Source of the DNA: Physcomitrium patens
Lineage: Eukaryota; Streptophyta; Bryopsida; Funariales; Funariaceae
Reading direction: 5' to 3'
Assembly: GCF_000002425.4 (NCBI RefSeq)
Contig: NC_037273.1
Coordinates: 11,647,986 to 11,711,985, forward strand
DNA length: 64,000 bases
In this document: positions 45,149-53,738 of the stretch, piece after piece
Position numbering within the stretch: position 1 is the first letter of the stretch
Layout: every line of letters starts with the position of its first letter
The notes under the pieces: generated by a model
What the model saw: only the letters and a program-made list of their open reading frames with translations
What the model was told of the DNA's origin: nothing
Databases searched by the model: none
Translations under genes and position numbers: made by a program

Positions 45149-45967
45149 TCAAGAGTCGAGATTATCTGAACCCAAACCAAATAAAACACCGGCATACTTT
45201 TCTGTGGAACCATTAAAGAAGCCATCCTTCAACTTGCGGAAAGTGCGAGAAGTAAGCAAACTGTCAGAGCCAGCCTGATGACAAGGACCAATCCGCTCCA
45301 CGTCCAAAGTCTCAGCCAGCCGGTTCAGCCCGCCATGCAAGTTGTCGCAAAACTTCATCAGGTACTTGATATCATACAGAGTGGGGAAATAAGTCCGCAT
45401 CAGGTTGAAAAATTCGTCCTCACTTGTCGGAAGATTTTGGCAAGTGAGCAGCTTCAACAAATAGCCGAAATCATACCCGCTATGAAAAGTAATCCAATGC
45501 ACATTTTCGTTCAACACAATTCCTGACGACATCAGAAGCTCGCCAAACCTTTGCGAATCGATCCCTCGCTCTTCATTTCGCTGAAAATCGATTCCGCTCT
45601 GCTTCAGCAGCTCAATTGAGTCATGTGCATACACATCCTCCCTAAGATTAAACTCCCGAAAATTGAATTGCCATACGCAAGAATCTCTGGAGCCACATCG
45701 AGGCAGGACCCCGTTCTCGTCTGAAAACGTTAACCCCAACTGAATAAGTTTGAGCATGTCCACATTTGCCCTAAGAGTTTGATAATGATACTCTGCGCTA
45801 TTCTTGAACGTACCCACGGGCCTCACCACCACCCCGGGGAACTCCGTGTCCATCGCAACGTAAGGGTACTCATCCACAATGTCCCGTATCAGCTCGAACT
45901 CATCCTCCAGGTTATCAGCCCATACCTCCCGGATGCGGAGGGAACCTCCGTTTGCAACAATCGACAT
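45149..45967 (-). CDS. CAF1: CAF1-type poly(A) ribonuclease (CCR4-NOT catalytic subunit)
   Basis: Intact intronless frame of 272 residues, the usual form and length for plant CAF1 proteins. It is a DEDD-family 3'-5' exonuclease that shortens mRNA poly(A) tails within CCR4-NOT in the cytoplasm. Catalytic residues are visible: D40 and E42 (AMDTEFPG), D166 ([10 protein letters not shown]), H230 and D235 ([11 protein letters not shown]). Other family blocks present are the N-terminal [18 protein letters not shown], and [11 protein letters not shown] followed by HGGLNRLAE. The start is the first ATG and agrees with the family N-terminus. No in-frame damage, so it is presumably functional. Plant CAF1 genes are often a multigene family induced by stress; which member this is cannot be told here. 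Confidence 0.96.
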   Translation of the reverse strand: MSIVANGGSLRIREVWADNLEDEFELIRDIVDEYPYVAMDTEFPGVVVRPVGTFKNSAEYHYQTLRANVDMLKLIQLGLTFSDENGVLPRCGSRDSCVWQFNFREFNLREDVYAHDSIELLKQSGIDFQRNEERGIDSQRFGELLMSSGIVLNENVHWITFHSGYDFGYLLKLLTCQNLPTSEDEFFNLMRTYFPTLYDIKYLMKFCDNLHGGLNRLAETLDVERIGPCHQAGSDSLLTSRTFRKLKDGFFNGSTEKYAGVLFGLGSDNLDS

Positions 45968-45969
45968 GT

Positions 45970-46850
45970 AGTTGGGGTTTCCTTCTCAGGGTTCTTTCTT
46001 CTCCGCTCGCCAAACCGTTCACCCTGTTCCCCGGTAGTTGCATAAGCCGCTCGCCTTCTCTGCTCTTTTTATGCCTGGCCCCTAAAGCCTGCTCTGTCTC
46101 CACCTCTCGGTCTTCGACCCTCAAGGTTCTCGTACACCACATAAGAAAGACACCAAACCCAAAAACAAAAATAAAAATAAAGACGAACCCAAAAACAAAC
46201 GAACAAACGAACCAACGCCCACCAACGCCACCAGCACACCCAACCACCACCCGCGCACCCTACATACACCTCGCCTCTCGGTCTCTTCTCCACATACTCA
46301 TCGCCGTCTGCGTTCCCGTGCACAGCATTCATACAACACTGCCCCCACTCCCCGTAATTCCCATACCCAACACAGCAACGCCCGCATATACGTCTTCAAA
46401 TCCCTACTCAACGCGGCTAGTTCCGAACACTAGAACAAGCTCCCCACTGGCTCAATCGAATCGCGGCAAAAGCAGGAAAGTATCTGAGAAAAAATTCCTG
46501 CAGGAACCAGAGCCATGACACCACTGATCGTTACTGCTGGGGCACAGTCGCGGCGTGCGGGCAACAGTTGCCGAGTTGCCGACGAGCTGAGGGTATCACA
46601 GCAGGAGCAGGGGAAGGCCGCGGAGGAGCAGCAGCAGCAGGGGAGCAGGCATCAGTCCGACCTCCCTGCTGCTCTGGTTCCGGACCTCCTTTCTTCCCGG
46701 CACCGAATCGATTCAACCCGACCCGATCCGGACCGGCCCGCCAAGCAGACAGGAACTTTCGGGATCAGCCGGGCAGACCGGATCGGGCCTGTAAAAGGGA
46801 TCAGCCGCCCAGGGGCCCGCTGGACAGTGGGATAATAATGAAGACACAAC
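45970..46850 (-). promoter_or_regulatory. CAF1 leader/promoter region, GC-rich part at 46,500-46,830
   Basis: Upstream of CAF1 on the minus strand: a G/T-rich leader (about 46,140-46,260) and then a CpG-rich block with CAGCAGCAGCAG. Open frames on both strands here lack recognisable domains and fit composition effects. No TATA box was assigned. Confidence 0.4.
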
Positions 46851-47208
46851 AAAAAGGTCCCTCTACTGCTGTATGTTTTACTTTTGTCTTTAATCTTCCC
46901 CGACTCTAGTTCACATCTTTATGACTTGTCAATTTGTAAATCTGAATATAATCACTTTGGGTATTATTATGTGATTATCTCACTGGTTTTTATATTTATT
47001 AATTTTAATGAAACTAATGCAAACTGTGAAATTACAACTTCAAAAACTCCATGCTATACTGAAGAAGTATGAGACTTGACGTCTGGTAATATTTGCCTAA
47101 ATTAGGTCAAACATGGAATATTTGTAGCAGAACACGTGGTAAATTTGTTTGAATTGTTTCATTAAAAAATATTTTTTGAACTCTAAAAAATTTGTAAGAC
47201 AATATAAT

Positions 47209-47211
<3 letters not shown>

Positions 47212-47245
<34 letters not shown>
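47212..47245. repeat. (TA)n microsatellite
   Basis: About 17 units. Confidence 0.95.
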
Positions 47246-47246
<1 letters not shown>

Positions 47247-47328
47247 TAATACCAGCATTCTTTATATGTGCTTCATGAATTATTGTATCCTCAATATTCA
47301 CATTAAAGACAAAAGTAAAACATTAAAG

Positions 47329-47394
47329 ACCAATAAATTAAACATCAATATAATTTAAAGACAAAAAAATTATATTGATGTTTAATTTATTGGT
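47329..47394. repeat. perfect inverted repeat (28-bp stem, 10-nt loop)
   Basis: Arms 47,329-47,356 and 47,367-47,394 are exact reverse complements (start ACCAATAAATTAAACATC), separated by AAAGACAAAA. No transposon ends. Confidence 0.93.
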
Positions 47395-47505
47395 AAAGAG
47401 AATTTTCGTTTTAAAATTTTAAGTTGATTATATCTTTGTAATAATATCAAGTCAATTGTATGTTATACATTTATACTAAAGATTGAATGCTATTGAAATA
47501 AATGC

Positions 47506-47508
<3 letters not shown>

Positions 47509-47537
<29 letters not shown>
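47509..47537. repeat. (TA)n microsatellite
   Basis: About 14 units. Confidence 0.95.
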
Positions 47538-47544
<7 letters not shown>

Positions 47545-47765
47545 CATATATACATAATAATATTATTATTTATAATATTCTAAATATAAAATAAATTAAA
47601 ATATAATAAAAAATAGTTTAAAAAGCTAAAATAGTAGATTTTTAATTTATATTGATCAATACAATTCACTTGTAGGAAATTTTAATAAAAAATCAAAAGA
47701 CCAAAATGTATATGGATATATATTTATAGATATATAATTTCTTTAAATATTTAAAAATAATGATT

Positions 47766-47771
<6 letters not shown>

Positions 47772-47806
<35 letters not shown>
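47772..47806. repeat. (TA)n microsatellite
   Basis: About 17 units. Confidence 0.95.
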
Positions 47807-47812
<6 letters not shown>

Positions 47813-47836
47813 TAATATGCAAACTTTATGTGTGCA

Positions 47837-47837
<1 letters not shown>

Positions 47838-47874
<37 letters not shown>

Positions 47875-47898
47875 TTATTTATTTATTTATTTATTTTA
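47838..47898. repeat. compound (GTT)n-(TTTA)n microsatellite
   Basis: About 12 GTT units followed directly by about five TTTA units. Confidence 0.95.
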
Positions 47899-48889
47899 AT
47901 ATTCTTTTTATGTTTAGAAGTAGATTTTGGTTTTATAGTATAGAATTTTTTTGCTTCTTATAGTTCTTTCAACCTCAAGTATAATAATAATTTTAATATC
48001 TTTTAATATCTTTTATCTAATATAGAAAGCATGATAAAATATTCTTTTGATACTTAAATAAGGTGTTTGATGTCTAAGTGACTTTCAAAATGTAATTTTG
48101 CCATATAATATAATTATAGTTTTAAAATGATATATGAAACTTAATGCTTAGGTACAAAAACATGTTGCTTCTAACTTACTCTTGTATAAAAGTTAAAGAT
48201 TTTCAAATTTTCAATCAAAAATAAAAATTTCATTAAAATTTTGATTTATTCTAAATACAAAAAATAGACCTATTTTAATTATTTTAATTATACATTTATT
48301 TTTAAGAATAAAAAGCAACAACATAGTTGTTATAATATGCCATTTAAGTAATTTAAATCAAGATCTAAATAGAAAAGAATTTTGAAAAGCATTTGAGTAG
48401 TCTTTTTCTTGCTTCTACAAATATTAATTTATAATAAGTTTTACAAGAACTACAAGACTTACAAATCAAGTGTCCAAGTTGTGGTATATTTTTACAATAG
48501 TTTTTTTAAATATAAAACAAATTAAAAAGAATTTTTATAGCTATAAGAAAAAACCAAATATACTTGTATTTTAAACTAATTAAAAAATTAAAAAAATAAA
48601 AAATAAAATCACAATGTTTCTAAAAGATAATAATATTTACTCAACATATCTTTACTTTTGATTAATATGATGTGCTTCAGCTTATTTCTATTTACTCAAA
48701 TATTAGAAATATTTATAGACTTAGATATGGCTTGATTAATGAATAACCATCTACCAAAAATATATAATTGGCTAATATTGGCTTGAGTCTAAAGATATAT
48801 ATTACATATTAAATATATCTATAGTTTGATTCTAATATTAGAGCAATATATTCATCTCTAAGTTGTTTGAGATTTTGGAGCATATTAGT

Positions 48890-49213
48890 ATAATTTTGGA
48901 TACTTTAGAAGAACTTATATCTCAGGCAATTATTTGTGACAACCGCCTCTTTGAATTATGACAAGAAAGACGATCAAGCTGGAGAAATGATGGAGCATTT
49001 GCTACATTTTCAAAAGGTCCAGAGAATCACTCCACAGATCCTGAACCCATGCAAATTGATGCGGTACGTTTCAAACCCCTCACAGCTGAGGAAAGGAAGC
49101 GACGGTTTGAACAAAACTTGTGTTTATATTGCGGAAAAGCGGGCCATAAAGCTGTAGATTGTCGGAAGAAACAGAAGCCTCAAACAACAAGACTCAGGAG
49201 TACAAGCATGTAG
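48890..49213 (+). pseudogene. gag C-terminal fragment with zinc knuckle
   Basis: A frame beginning ILDTLEELISQAIICDNRLF, the conserved end of capsid, followed by a short linker and a CCHC knuckle ([14 protein letters not shown], near 49,121-49,162). It stops with TAG at 49,211. The N-terminal two thirds of gag are missing. The protease frame that follows is in the -1 frame relative to gag, overlapping it. Confidence 0.8.
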
Positions 49214-52200
49214 GAAAACAAGGACGCCCAGCCACAATAGGGACCGTGCGGCTGGACATCTCAACATCCAAAATTAATCAAGGTCCCTTTCTCTCAGCTC
49301 AACCTTCAGATTGTTTTATGGTACCTTTACATCTGGGTATTCAAGAACTACAAGTCGATGCTTTATTAGACTCGGGTGCATCCACTTGCTTTATAGATGA
49401 AGAGTTTGCCAAGCTTCACAATATTTCTCTTGTAAAGAAACTTAAGCCTGTCCATGTAGAAGTCATAGACGGACGACCATTGTCTTCGGGCAATGTTATC
49501 CATGAAACTAAACCATTGAAGGTATGTCTTAAAAACCATGAGAGCAATATTGTGTTTAATATTATCAAGACCCCTTCATGTCCTATCATTTTGGGACTAT
49601 CTTGGCTTGATAGATATAATCCATTGATAGATTGGAAGTTGCGGAAAGTGACATTTCCAACAAACTCCTTGAAGGTGGAATCTGCCAAGACAATGTCTAG
49701 AAACAAATCCTTGTTTATAGGTGCAAGGGCTTTCATGAAGGAAGCCAAGCAAAATACACCTCTTGTCATCTTCGCAACTCCGACTCGAGAAGATGCAACT
49801 CTAACTTTGGTTATTCCAAAGCAGTATGAAGAATTCAAAGATGTCTTTGAAAAGAAGAATGCTGATATGTTGCCAGAGCATCGATCCTATGACTGTGCCA
49901 TTGAATTGCAAGGAGTACAACCACCTTTTGGACCAATCTACAATTTGTCGCAGACGGAGTTGACTGAGTTGCGAAAGTACATTGACGAGAATCTAGCCAA
50001 GAACTTCATCCGTCATTCGAAGTCGCCAACTGGGGCACCAATCTTATTTGTGAAGAAGAAAGATGGCTCACTACGGATGTGCGTGGACTATCGAGGTCTC
50101 AACAAGGTGACAAAAAAGAATCGCTACCCATAGCCTTTGATCTCTGGTCTTCTAGAACAACTTGGGCGTACAAGGATCTTTACAAAGATTGACCTAAGGG
50201 GAGCTTACAACCTTGTGTGAATTAAGGAAGGAGATGAATGGAAGACAGCGTTCCGAACAAGGTATGGCCATTTTGAATACAATGTCATGCCATTTGGTCT
50301 TACTAATGCTCCAGCGGTCTTTCAACACATGATGAATGACATCTTTCAAGAGCATCTAGATGATTCTGTTGTCATCTATCTAGATGATATTTTGATATTT
50401 TCTAAGAACGAGGAAGAACATGAGAAGCACGTTCGTCTGGTACTCAAAAAACTACGGGAGCGAGGACTCTATGCCAAATTGGAGAAGTGCTTATTTCACC
50501 AAACTGAGATGGAGTTTTTGGGATTCATCGCGACTACGGAAGGCTTGAAGATGGATCCAAAGAAGGTGGAAGCAATCATGTCTTGGGAAGTTTCGAAGAC
50601 GGTTAGGGACGTACAATGTTTTCTTGGATTTGCTAACTACTATCGGATCTTCATCAAGAATTATTCTCAAGTTGTTGCCCCCCTCACTCGGTTAACGTGT
50701 AAGGACAAGCTCGAATGGGGACCTATCGCAGAAAAAGCATTTCAAGATTTGAAGATGGTATTTACTACAGCTCCAATCTTGGTACATCTGGACTTTACAA
50801 AGGCCTTTTATTTGGAGACAGATGCTTCGGATTTTGCTTTGGGAGCTGTACTTTCACAGATGGGCGCAGATAAGAAGCTCCATCCAGTTGCGTTCTATTC
50901 TCGAAAATTCTCTGCTGCTGAGATCAACTATGAGATCCACGATAAGGAACTCCTTGCTATAGTAGATTCTTTCCAAGAGTGGCCCCACTTTCTCGAAGGA
51001 ACTGCACATCCAGTGTCCGTATATACGGATCACAAGAATTTGGAGTATTTTATGTCGGCTCGGGTGTTGAATCGGCGTCAAGCTTGGTGGAGTATGTCGC
51101 TATCCAGGTTCGACTTTGTTATTACTTATCGGCCTGGGAAGCAACAAGGGTTGTCCGATGCATTATCAAGGAGATCATATCTCGTGCCAAAGGCTGGAGA
51201 TGCAGCATTTAATCAACAGTGCACGACATTGTTGAAGCCAGAGAAATTTCGGCTCAACGCAGCTATTGTACTAATTGATGCTGACTTCCTCGACCAGGTA
51301 CGGGCTGCAACCATTGAAGATTCTCTAGCCCTTGATATCAAACAACATGCTAGTGATGATAAATTCAAGATGGAAGAAGATCTAGTATATTTCGAAGAGC
51401 GGTTGTATATCCCAAAAGGGCCAACACGACTCCGAGTTCTTCAATCTCGTCATGACTTTCCAACTGCGGGACATTTTGGATTCAATAAGACCTTGGAACT
51501 TATTTCCCGCGATTTCTGGTGGCCTCAAATGTGGAAGGATGTGAAAGATTTTGTTGTATCTTGTGACATTTGTTCAAGATCCAAAAACCCTCGACATCGG
51601 CCTTATGGACTTCTACAGCCATTGCCTATTCCGCGCCGACCATGGTCTTTGGTTTCCATGGACTTTATTACGGATCTACCACCATCGAATTCATTTGACA
51701 GTATTTTTGTTGTCGTAGACCGGCTTACAAAGATGGCGCATTTTGTCCTTTGCAAGAAGACATCATCAAGCGAAGACACAGCAAGACTCTTTCTTGATAA
51801 TGTGTATTGATATCATGGTCTACCAGATGATATCGTATCGGATTGAGGAACCCAGTTTGTGTCAAAGTTTTGGAAATCTCTTTTTGAAATATTGAAGGTG
51901 GATATCAAGCTTTCTTCGGCATTTCATCCTCAAACGGACGGCCAAACAGAATGGGTGAATCAAATTTTAGAGCAATATTTATGTTGCACCATCAACTATC
52001 AATAAGATGATTGGATCACATATCTACCGCTAGTCGAGTTCGCATATAACAACACCCTTCATGCGTCAACTCACCAAACGCCATTCTTTTCCAATTATGG
52101 ATACCATCCAAAGCTTGACTTATGGAGTTCGTCAACGATTAACAATCCGGCAGCTGAAGGATTGGTGAAGGAGCTTTCGCAGCTTCAAACTACATTGAAG

Positions 52201-52716
52201 CTTCAATTGCAAACTGCCCAAGAATCTTACAAGGCGTCCGCGGACAAATTTCAGAATCAGGCACCTAAATTCACGATTAGAGACAAAGTTTGGCTGCTTC
52301 GACGAAATATTAAGACCAAGCGGCCATGTGACAAATTGGACTATCGGAGATTGGGACCATTTGTTATCCAGAAGCAGATCAATCCTGTAGCGTATCGTCT
52401 GGAGTTACCAGCTACTATGAAGGTACATCCTGTCTTTCATGTTTCTTTGTTGGAGCCTTATCGAGAATCGTCTTTTCCTGGAAGAGTACAATGTCCACCA
52501 CCTAGCATAGAAATAGAGAACCACGAAGAATACGAGGTGGAAAAGGTCCTGGATTCACGACAAAGACGGGGTAAATTAGAATACTTTGTGTATTAGAGCG
52601 GTTACGATATTAATGAACGAACATGGGAGCCGGCCGAAAATCTCGCGAATGCGCCGCAAAAGGTACAGGAGTTTCATCGACGATATCCTGAGAAACCCAA
52701 GCCGGTTCGACGATAG
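49159..52716 (+). pseudogene. pol of the chromovirus (PR, RT, RNase H, IN, chromodomain), with stops
   Basis: One frame with six stops. Protease: [13 protein letters not shown] (near 49,360). [22 protein letters not shown], then YLDD (50,377-50,388). RNase H: ETDASDFALGA. Integrase: H..H / CDIC finger (51,450-51,580), D (SMDFITDLP), D (IVSD followed by a stop) and E (QTEWVNQ). The chromodomain is listed separately. Stops: TAG 50,131; TGA 50,218; TGA 51,808; TGA 51,844; TAA 52,003; TAG 52,594. All are explained by C:G to T:A changes. Upstream part 49,159-50,133 and middle part 50,287-51,810 are otherwise clean, so decay is recent relative to the neighbours. Confidence 0.9.
52515..52716 (+). 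pseudogene. integrase C-terminal chromodomain, broken by one stop
   Basis: EYEVEKVLDSRQRRGKLEYF-VY then stop, then SGYDINERTWEPAENL: a canonical chromodomain in which the conserved Trp of the VYW aromatic cage position reads TAG (52,594) instead of TGG. Chromodomains of chromoviruses steer integration to histone-marked chromatin. The pol frame ends at TAG about 52,714. Confidence 0.85.
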
Positions 52717-52861
52717 CTTCTTACTGAAGCTTGCTCATCTAGAAAACAGAAAAGAGGAGAGAGCACCACCAAAATCCATAGTTGATGTAGTCATTCTCTC
52801 CAAGATAGCGTAGAACTTTGTTAGTAGCCCAAATTTGTTCTTATTGTTTTAGCCTTTGAAT

Positions 52862-53209
52862 ATGGATAGCCAAGATACTACACTTGTCATGTCATCTCAA
52901 GCAACTAGCTCACGAAGACGATCGCAAGATGAAGAACCGCTTGCACCACGACGACGTCGAAGGATTCCGAGCAACAGATCGCTGGTGATTGTATTTGAGG
53001 TCGAGCCTGCCTACAATGGTCAGCTAGAAGGAGTATTTGCAGGACAATTTCACAATGAAGACACGGAGGTTCATGCTTGGTCAGAAGTTGAAGGCGTGGG
53101 CCACTACCGTTGGCTTCAAGGACCATTGAATCACTTGCCTCGTGAACAACAATTGGAGTTCATAGCAGAGGTTATGCGACAGATCTTCATTTTCTTGCGT
53201 TGGTATTGA
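52862..53209 (+). CDS. extra ORF between chromodomain and 3' LTR, unknown
   Basis: Intact 115-codon frame starting MDSQDTTLVMSSQATSS, located after the pol stop and before the polypurine tract. The N-terminal third is Ser/Gln-rich with a strongly basic block (PRRRRRIPSNR) that could act as a nuclear-localisation or nucleic-acid-binding signal. The remainder is acidic-hydrophobic (VIVFEVEPAYNGQLEGVF, HYRWLQGPLNHLPREQQL). No signal peptide or membrane segment, so it is not envelope-like. It has no stops although pol upstream has six, but at this length that could be chance. I recognise no family. It could be an accessory protein of the element, captured sequence or a fortuitous frame. Confidence 0.5.
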   Translation: MDSQDTTLVMSSQATSSRRRSQDEEPLAPRRRRRIPSNRSLVIVFEVEPAYNGQLEGVFAGQFHNEDTEVHAWSEVEGVGHYRWLQGPLNHLPREQQLEFIAEVMRQIFIFLRWY

Positions 53210-53243
53210 CTGACGATAACATTGCTTCTCGGAGACCTCGAAG

Positions 53244-53259
53244 CTAAAGGAGGAGGTGA
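53244..53259 (+). other. polypurine tract of the chromovirus
   Basis: AAAGGAGGAGGTGA immediately before the TGTTAGGG start of the LTR. Confidence 0.85.
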
Positions 53260-53298
53260 TGTTAGGGACATAGTCCTTAGACCTTTCTAGAGACAAGT

Positions 53299-53529
53299 TT
53301 CTAGAACCTTCTAAAAAGAAGTCTCTAGAAACTTCCAGAAGATTCCTTGAATATTCTCTTAGAATATTCTTCAAAGATTCCCTAAAGATTCTTTGAAGAT
53401 TTCCTAAAGATTCCCTTAGAAGGCTCTAGAAGATTCTTAGAATATTCTAGTAGATTCTAAGAAGTTACTTGAGAAGCTTCCTAGCTTTTGGGTAGTTGCT
53501 CGAGAAGCTTCATAGTTCTTGGGAAGCTT
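53299..53529 (+). promoter_or_regulatory. heat-shock-element cluster in LTR U3
   Basis: Perfect alternating heat-shock pentamers: TTC-ta-GAA-cc-TTC (53,299-53,311) and GAA-ac-TTC-ca-GAA-ga-TTC (53,328-53,345). Further GAAnnTTC pairs lie at 53,349-53,356, 53,362-53,369, 53,429-53,436, 53,440-53,447, 53,473-53,480, 53,503-53,510 and 53,522-53,529. The consensus for HSF binding is three or more nGAAn units in alternating orientation, which the first two satisfy. The cluster ends about 30 bp upstream of the TATA box, the right place for a promoter element. Part of the AT-rich GATTC pattern could be simple duplication. Confidence 0.65.
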
Positions 53530-53561
53530 CTTGATGCGCTTCCTTAGAACCATAGGCCAGT

Positions 53562-53571
53562 AGTATATATA
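53562..53571 (+). promoter_or_regulatory. LTR TATA box
   Basis: TAGTATATATAGG about 300 bp into the LTR, the expected place for the U3 promoter; R would start about 53,595-53,605. Confidence 0.6.
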
Positions 53572-53738
53572 GGAGTCGAGGCTGAAGAGTTCTTCAATCT
53601 CGACAACACATCTCTTGAAGCTCTAGCTCAATTCTCTTGGCGTTGCTCTTGTACTCATCTGATAATCTAGTTCTTGTCATTTCTTCTTGAACTTCTTGTT
53701 TAGATTTCTTGTTTGTATTTTTGGTCCGTGACACAATG

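Larger units (their letters stand above)
46880..48886. other. AT-rich intergenic DNA
   Basis: No gene. It ends at the truncated 5' edge of the plus-strand chromovirus, where composition changes abruptly near 48,890. Several microsatellites and one hairpin are listed separately. Confidence 0.65.
48887..53733 (+). mobile_element. Ty3 chromovirus, 5'-truncated, with 3' LTR
   Basis: Order on the plus strand: C-terminal part of gag, protease, RT, RNase H, integrase, chromodomain, an extra ORF, polypurine tract, 3' LTR. No 5' LTR or N-terminal gag is visible; to the left the DNA is AT-rich and unrelated. The right end lies inside the integrase of the older minus-strand copy, with possible target duplicate CAATG (53,734-53,738). 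Protein wording (SLSRFDFVITYRPGKQQG, YTDHKNLEYFM) is of the Tcn1/Tf1-like chromovirus type I know from fungi and non-seed plants. Six in-frame stops make it defective. Confidence 0.9.
53260..53733 (+). repeat. 3' LTR of the chromovirus
   Basis: 474 bp, TGTTAGGGACATAG ... GGTCCGTGACA, so TG...CA ends. The U3 part (53,280-53,530) is packed with GAA/TTC inverted pentamers; a TATA box lies at 53,562-53,571 (TAGTATATAT). The LTR stops exactly at the edge of the interrupted integrase of the minus-strand copy. Confidence 0.88.

Noticed and set aside
46515..46909. Overlapping frames of about 60-110 codons in the GC-rich block near CAF1
   Set aside because: Composition-driven frames open on both strands at once; no recognisable motif.
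52586..52813. 75-codon frame overlapping the chromodomain
   Set aside because: Wrong frame; the chromodomain itself is read in the pol frame across the TAG at 52,594.
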